Origin: Pyrenula massariospora
Lineage: Eukaryota > Ascomycota > Eurotiomycetes > Pyrenulales > Pyrenulaceae
Length of the DNA stretch: 64,000 bases
Direction of reading: 5' to 3'
Assembly: GCA_021030905.1 (NCBI GenBank)
Contig: JAGFMI010000001.1
Span: forward strand, 3,019,230-3,083,229
Shown here one piece after another: positions 56,909 to 64,000 of the stretch; within the stretch, counting starts at the first letter, position 1; every line of letters starts with the position of its first letter. Both the position numbers and the translations under genes were made by a program. The notes below the pieces were generated by a model, which was not told the origin of the DNA, did no database searches, and saw only the letters and a list, made by a program, of their open reading frames with translations.

Positions 56909-59900
56909 ATGTTAGGTCCCCGATGGGCCGTACTGGCAGCTCTGCCAACATCGTGGGCACTACGGTGGTCGGAAGATCAGGTCGGATATAATATTAATGA
57001 AAATCAACAAGCTATCGAGCCGGCCGATTACTGGGGGGAATGGCACAACCACGAGTTCAACCCATCTCCAAAGACATGGCGGTTTCCCTTCTACGTCTTG
57101 ACGATGGATCGGTATGTGGATGGGGATCCTACCAACAACGAAGCAAATGGCACGGTGTTCGAACACGACTGGATGAGCAATCAGTTCCGGTTCGGCGGTG
57201 ACCCCAAGGGCTTAGAATCGGATCTCGACTATATCCAGGGCTTGGGCATTAAGGTCACAATCCCTGTCCATGAATTCGATCATTGTAATTGACCATATCG
57301 CAGGCACTTTATCTCACAGGCAGCCCGTTCCTCAACATGCCGTGGTCCGGTGATGGCTATGGACCTCTGGACTTTACCCTACTTGATCGACATCATGGCA
57401 CAATTGATGATTGGCGCTCTCTCATTACTGAGATCCATAAAAGAGAGATGTATGTCGTTTTTGACAATACATTCGCGACGTAAGTTCACCTCTCAGCACT
57501 GATATATGAGGTACTGAATGGTTATATAACAGAATGGGCAATCTCCTCGCAGCCAAGATGTACCTTAACGCAAGTGTTCCTTTTAGTTGGAGCGAGTACG
57601 ACTTCGTGTGGAAAGACCCCAACCGGAGATACCATGATTTTGTACCTGGGAATGCACATAACGATTCTTGCGTGTACCCGCGGATGTGGGGTCAGGATGG
57701 CCTTCCCCTGACCAAAGACATCACCGACCAGATGCACGGATGCAGAGCCAGCGAATACGATATGTATGGCGACATCAAAGGTACCGGGGCTTATCCGAGT
57801 TATCAGAGCCAACTGTCCAAATTTGCTTCAGTTCAAGATCGTCTGAGGGAATGGCAACCTGACGTACTGGAAAAGATCATGGTCATGTCCTGCATGCAAA
57901 TCGCCATGTTTGATATCGACGGCTTCCGAATCGACAAAGCCTTGCAGGTGACGCCTGACGCATTAGCTGAGTGGTCTGTCTACCAGCGGGATTGTGCACG
58001 CAAACGTGGCAAGGATAACTTCCTCATTGTTGGCGAGGTGGTCGGCGATCCCAAATTGGCATCGATCTATTTCGGCCGCGGCAAGCAGCCAGATCAGCAG
58101 GTGTATGATGAGGAGGGTGCGACGAAAATGAATAATGACACAGACCCTAAACTCTATATCCGTGAATTTGGTCAAAGTGCCCTGGACGGCGCTGCGTTCC
58201 ACTATGATATCTACGGCTCTATGACCCGCTTTCTCGGCCTTGATGGTCCTTGGGGTGCATACGGTGTTGATTGGGTTGAGCTGTGGAACATGATGCTTCG
58301 AACTAATGATATGGTTAATGGTGAGACAGGCCAATTTGATCCCCGACACATCTTTGGGATGACAGGACAAGATGTTTTCAGGTGGCCTGCCTTGGCTAAT
58401 GGTACCCAGCGGCAACTGCTGGGCTTCTTCGTGGTTTACCTGGAGCTCCCCGGCATTCCGATGACCTTTTTTGGTGAAGAGCAGGACTACTATATTCTCG
58501 AGAACCTTGCACCTGACTACGTCTTTGGTCGAATGCCAATGGCTTCCGCCCGCGCGTGGCAGCTTCACGGTTGTTATGGATTGGGAGAGGAGGTTTATGT
58601 CGACATGCCATTTGACTCGTCAGGAAGAGGCTGTCATGATAACCAGGTCAGCTTGGACCATCGTGACCCCGCTCATCCGTTCAGGAATGTCTTGAAACGC
58701 ATGTTGGAGTTGAGGCGGCAATACCCAGTTCTGAATGACGGTTTCAATCTGACGACTCTTTCCACAAGGACCTATGATCTTCATCTCCCAGGAAGCGGTG
58801 GTTTGCCGTCCCCCCATGGCATCTGGAGCGTCTACCGCGGTCGGACACCGGATGTGCAAGATTTCTCTGGTTATGCAGCAGGAAATCAAGGTGTCTGGTT
58901 CGTTTTCCACAACGAGAATCGGACAGTGGACTACAACTTTGACTGCTCAGCGACGAACACTTCCAAAGACTTACTGATTGCCCCGTATCCTTCAGGAACT
59001 ACCGTCAAGAATCTTTTCTACCCCTACGACGAATTCACTCTGGAAGACTCGCAGATCCATTACGACCTGGAGAACGCGACCGAAGGAAACGGGTGTCTCT
59101 CGAAATTTACACTGGAACCCTGGGGATACCGTGTGATGGTACCGAAAAATGCCTGGGTTGACCCTGGCCCGACAATTACGAGAACCATACCTGGCCATGA
59201 TGAGCGGCTCAGGTCGTCGGTGAACTATTTCGAGTCTGAATCAGTCCCGATCGAAATCCGTTTCAACCGAGAAATGAGTTGTGATTCTGTCGTTGATAGC
59301 ATTTACGTCGATTCGAAGACACAGACGGGCGAAAAGGCAGAACTTGACAAGAACAGTGTTACCTGTAAGGTTGAGCTACAAGACCTACCGGAAAAGGTTG
59401 GAGAGGTTGCAAGCAATTGGACAATGAAAGGCACTCTGAGGAATGTGTACAACGGAGTCCACACCATCACGGTTAGAAACGCTACCGTTGAAGGTGGAGG
59501 CGCGTCAACCGGCACAGTCGACCGATATATGTTCCGCATTGGCCAATCTGACAACCCAATGGTATTCCCGACAACAGCAAATTACACTCGAGGTCTATTC
59601 AACCGGCAGGGCCAACATGGCCAAATGTATATCTCCCCTCGTGCCGCTGGCGCCGATCTCATTCGATATTCCACAAACTGGGGAACCAGTTTCAGTGATT
59701 GGCAAGAATACACAGGCGAAAATATCACTGTTACACCTCAGCCGTGGGCAGGAACGAACAAGCAACGCTGGGAGGGGGATCATGTAGTCATCCACTACTG
59801 GAGTAAAATGACAGGAAGTGCAGATCACGTCCAGCATGCAGATCTTGGTCGCCTCGATAAACCTCCTCGGCGCTGGCCTCACGTCTTCGTTGAGGGTAAA

Positions 59901-62900
59901 TGGAACCAATTCGGCTACGATGGCGGCCTTGAGAACGAAATGAAGCAGGACCAAAATTCCGGCATGTGGCAATTTAACTTGGTTGCGGAATGGCCAAACA
60001 ACATTATCGTCAATGTTTGGGGAATGAATCCCGATGGCTTTCCGGACAAGAGTGCTGCCTTTGGAGACGTTGATAGAGATCACGTTCTGGACTGGCTGCC
60101 GCCTGACAGCTTGGCAGACAATGTGATTAACATGACAGATGCACCACCAAAGGGCTACCTCGGCTGGCAACTTGTCGTCAACGATGGTAATTATGGGTAT
60201 CATTTTGATCCTGTGGGCTCTGCTGCTGTTCAGGCAGTGACTTCTGTCTGCCTCGGCCTTTTCCCTCTGATTAGCGGTATCCTCGCCATTTGGCTTTTCA
60301 TGAAATTTTTCTACCAAGTGAAGTTCAATGAGATAGGCGTTGGTGCCACAACGACGATGTTGGGCATTCTTCGAGCAAAGATTCCAGACCGTAAGGGTCT
60401 TCGCACAGCTGTCGCCGATATATTCGCCGGCAGCAAAGGCCAGCCCGACGGATTGGCTGTCGAAGTCGGATCGCCAAATCGACGAACAGTCTTGATTGCG
60501 ACCATGGAGTACGAAATAGAGGATTGGCCAGGGGTCAAGATCAAGATTGGAGGCTTGGGCGTGATGGCGTCGCTCATGGGCAAGAACCTGGGTCATCAAA
60601 ACCTCATTTGGGTTGTGCCATGCGTTGGTGGCATCAACTATCCGTCAGAGCCGGATGACGTTACTGAGATCGCGCCTCCGATGACAGTCACTGTTCTTGG
60701 GATTGATTACGAAATTGGAATCATCTACCACGTTGTTCGCAACATTACATATGTCTGCTTGGACGCTCCCGTTTTCCGAAAGCAGTCGAAATCGGAACCA
60801 TACCCCGCCCGTATGGACGACCTTGAAAGCGCTATTTACTATTCCGTTTGGAACCAATGCATTGCACAAGCTATTACACGTTTTAATGTCGACATGTATC
60901 ATGTTAATGACTACCATGGCGCTGTCGCGCCTTTGCATCTTTTACCGGAGATTATTCCCTGTTGTTTGTCCCTTCACAATGCTGAATTTCAAGGAATGTG
61001 GTCTTTGAGAACCGGTACTGAGATGGAGGAAATCTGTCTCGTCTACAATCTTTCAAAGGCTGTTGTTGAAAAGTACGTGCAATTTGGAGAGGTTTTCAAT
61101 CTTTTGCACGCCGCCGCGAGTTATTTACGCGTGCATCAAAAAGGATTTGGTGCGGTCGGAGTTTCCAAAAAGTATGGCAAGCGAAGTCTGATGAGATATC
61201 CAATCTTTTGGGGATTGCACAAGATCGGATCTTTGCCTAACCCTGACCCTACCGATACGGCCGAGTGGACTGGCCAGCACCCCAAGCAAGAAGGTGTAGT
61301 CGTTGATCAAATGATGGAGGCAAAACGCGGAGATCTTCGGGTAGAGGCTCAGAAGTGGGCCGGCTTAAATGTCGATCCTACGGTAAGATGTTTTCTTATT
61401 TCAATATCGTATATACTGACTTTTTCAGGCCGAACTTTTTGTCTTCGTCGGTCGATGGTCTATGCAGAAAGGAATTGATCTCATTGCAGATGTCTTCTTT
61501 TCAGTATTGGCTGAAAACCCCAAGGTGCAACTCGTCTGTGTGGGACCCGTCATTGACCTCTATGGCAAATTTGCGGCGCTCAAACTCGAGAAGATGATGC
61601 AAAAGTATCCAGGTCGTGTTTTCTCAAAACCTCAATTCACCGTACTCCCTCCGTGTATATTTAGCGGGGCTGAATTTGCACTTATTCCGTCAAGGGATGA
61701 ACCTTTCGGCCTCGTGGCTGTCGAGTTCGGGCGTAAAGGTGCCCTTGGAGTGGGTGCTCGAGTCGGAGGTCTTGGCCAAATGCCTGGCTGGTGGTACACG
61801 ATCGAGTCTACCACGACAATTCACTTAACAAAGCAATTCAAATCTGCAATTCGCGGCGCTCTAGCTTCAAAACAGGAGACAAGGGCAATTATGCGGGCAC
61901 GCTCTTTGATTCAGCGGTTCCCGGTAGCGCAGTGGATTGAGGATCTAGAGAAGTTGCAGTCCACTTCTATCAAAATTAGCCAAAAAGAGCAGCAGAACGC
62001 TTTGTCACGAGGCGTTTTGCGATATCTGGGAGACGTCAGTGGTCTTACAACCCCCACTACTTCCGCGCCAAACACGCGTCCAAGCAGTAGGAGAAATAGC
62101 TTCAGTCGGAGCAACAGTCCTCTCACGAGTCAGCCGACGACACCTAGTGCTCTTCGATCAATGAGTCCGGCTCCAGACCGTCCAATAACACCGTCGCAAA
62201 ATATGGGCCCAGGCCATAGACATCAAACAAGTAATGAAGACAAGCAGGACCGAAGACAGAGCAGGTCGAGGAAGCGTTTGACGAAGACTCCCCCAATGTC
62301 ACGTGCTACTTCGGTTGGCTCTTTGGCTGAAATCGAACGCAGAATCCAGGTTGCAGGTCCCGGCCATAGGCATCAGACAAGCGATGGAGGCGAGCTCGAT
62401 GTGGGAGAGCGAAGACAAAGTCGATCGAGACGACGCTTGACAAAAACGCCGCCTATGTCAAGAGCTACATCTTTCGGGTCCCTCACTGATCTCGAGCGCC
62501 GAGTACAAGATTCCCAGCGCGAATCGTGGGATCCCAGAGAACTTCTTCGAAGTTATGAAGATGAGCCATCCTACGGCCATCATCGTAAGAGAAGTTCTTC
62601 TGCCAGCTCAACTACGCAGCAAGGACGGAAGAGGCGTTCCTCAGGAGCTGCCAGCGAGCTGCAACGAAGTCTTTCGAATAACCAACAGTTCCAGCACCGT
62701 GGACGTCAGCGCAGCTACTCTGGTGGTCACCCTCTAGATAGTCCCCCTCCGCCCCTTCCAAATCTCCCAGGTAATGGCGCTGTTGAAATGTACTCGCCTA
62801 AACGCATTTCTCCGACTTATGACAAACTAAAGCGGTCATCTACTGTGGCAGAGAATGTGGAAAGTGATGGATCAAAGAGAACTTCGGGTGGAGCAGCGGA

Positions 62901-64000
62901 GAAATTTGAGCGAAGGATGCTTAAACGAAGCCTTACTGGCAACTACAGCACCTCCTCAAACGTGACGATGCGAATGTTCCCTGCTCCGCAGACTCCAGGC
63001 ACTTACTCTCCATCGTCGCTGTCAAGATCAAACTCCTTCTTCGCTCCTCCATTTGCTCCCAAGACTTCGGTACCTGGAACACCAACAGAAGATAGCTTTC
63101 TCGAGCCACCGAGTCTGAAGAAGAGGCTCAGTGTCAACTCTATCGTCGGGAGCGGAGACAGTAAGAAGGAATTCAACTTACAAAAGGTCGATCCGTTCTT
63201 TACCGATTCAAATAATGTCTACTATGACACCTTTTCAAAGAAGTTGGATTCCGTCGATGAAAAGAATTCCGAAACCACTCTCTGCATTGAAGAGTATCTC
63301 GTCAAGTCCGAGAAGAAGTGGTTTTCAGACTTCCATCGTGCCAAATTGGGCATGTCCAGCGCAAATTCGTCATCATCTTCCGTATTTAGGCTTCCATGGA
63401 CTGAACGTGAAGACTCGAGCTATTCACCGGCCGGCTCGCGAAGGGCTTCATTTGACAATGAACTCAACGAATTCAACCTCTCATCCGATTACGTCGCGCC
63501 AAACGGTCTGAAAAAGTTACTTCAGAAGAAAGTCGGCGATTGGCAGATTTACTGTTTCCTTTTAGCTTTCGGCCAAATCATAGCAGCAAACTCCTACCAA
63601 ATCAGCCTTCTCACGGGCGAATATGGTCGTGCAGACGTGAAACTCTATGTCATTGCCGCTATCTACTTCGTGTCATCATGGCTCTGGTGGTATGGTTTTC
63701 GACGAGTTCAAGCCTTTTACGTTCTCTCCCTCCCTTTCGTCATCTACGCGCTCGCTTTCTTCATCCTTGGCATGGCCCTTTTCACATCGGGTACCGGTAC
63801 TGAGTGGCTCAACAATGTCGCCAGCGGCCTATACTCTATTGCCAGCGCTTCTGGGTCGCTGTATTTCGCCCTTAATTTTGGCACTGAGGGCGGTACACCT
63901 ACACAAGCATGGGCCTTCCGTGCGTGTGTTATCCAAGGTACCCAACAACTCTACGTGGCCTTTCTCTGGTACTGGGGCAACGTCTCCGAAAAATCTGGCT
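56909..64000 (+). CDS. ags1: Alpha-1,3-glucan synthase (3' partial)
   Basis: Four exons seen: 56909-57253, 57304-57479, 57533-61382 and 61429 to the window end; 2314 residues so far of the usual roughly 2400. A signal peptide (MLGPRWAVLAALPTSWAL) leads to an extracellular GH13 amylase-like domain. It has FDIDGFRIDKAL (Asp near 303) and FLIVGEVVGD (Glu near 340). A membrane helix near 1070-1100 (GLFPLISGILAIWLFMKFFY) is followed by the cytoplasmic GT5 synthase with KIKIGGLGVMASLMGKNL near 1176 (ADP/UDP-sugar-binding KxGGLG type) and DEPFGLVAVEFG near 1545. A Ser/Arg-rich linker and then several C-terminal helices from about 2160 complete the known layout. The enzyme makes cell-wall alpha-1,3-glucan at the plasma membrane. 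The last exon has no stop in the window. A two-unit tandem repeat lies in the linker. Confidence 0.96.
62206..62508 (+). repeat. In-gene tandem duplication in glucan synthase linker
   Basis: Two copies of a roughly 50-codon unit, 62206-62355 and 62356-62508. Both start GPGHRHQTS and share RRQSRSR, RLTKTPPMSRATS and GSL followed by ERR and Q. The second copy has one extra codon. Synonymous differences are frequent, so the duplication is not recent. Confidence 0.85.

Overview
The window looks like a scaffold segment of a filamentous ascomycete (Pezizomycotina; a leotiomycete would fit, but that is only an impression). Genes have one to seven exons, with short introns that start GTAAGT-like and carry CTAAC/CTGAC branch motifs before CAG/TAG. 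The gene set is typical of moulds: an ankyrin-repeat STAND-type protein, a HET-domain gene, a caspase-like peptidase, a Chs7-type chaperone, an EDC4/Ge-1-like WD40 protein and a cell-wall alpha-1,3-glucan synthase. A run of 100 N follows a GAA/AAG microsatellite at 8.74-8.92 kb, so the assembly is broken there.

Left part (0-25 kb) is accessory in character. It holds the 3' end of an ankyrin/ZZ protein, a DUF6594-type membrane protein, a small unnamed gene, a Cys-rich single-pass membrane protein, a caspase-like peptidase with a decayed relative scattered just upstream, an F-box protein, a large AAA ATPase (DUF7025 type) and a DUF7708/STAND-like protein. Several of these families are linked in fungi to non-self recognition or regulated cell death. 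A HET-domain gene with an internal stop lies further right at 47.5-49.6 kb.

Middle part (25-39 kb) is more conserved housekeeping: a putative zinc-ribbon protein, the EDC4-like mRNA-decapping scaffold, an acidic nuclear-type protein and a secreted type-B carboxylesterase. There are also one tiny zinc-ribbon ORF and one candidate two-exon gene.

Right part (39.8-64 kb) has a cell-wall flavour. A Chs7-family chitin synthase export chaperone is followed by an intracellular GH13 alpha-amylase of the AMY1/AmyD type. After a secreted protein and the HET gene, a 7.2 kb gene-poor stretch leads to an alpha-1,3-glucan synthase that runs off the window end. AMY1/AmyD-type amylases support alpha-glucan synthesis in other moulds, so finding both within 16 kb is suggestive.

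Exon models were built by hand from splice motifs and reading phase. Where exon lengths summed to a whole number of codons with no stop, this is noted as support.
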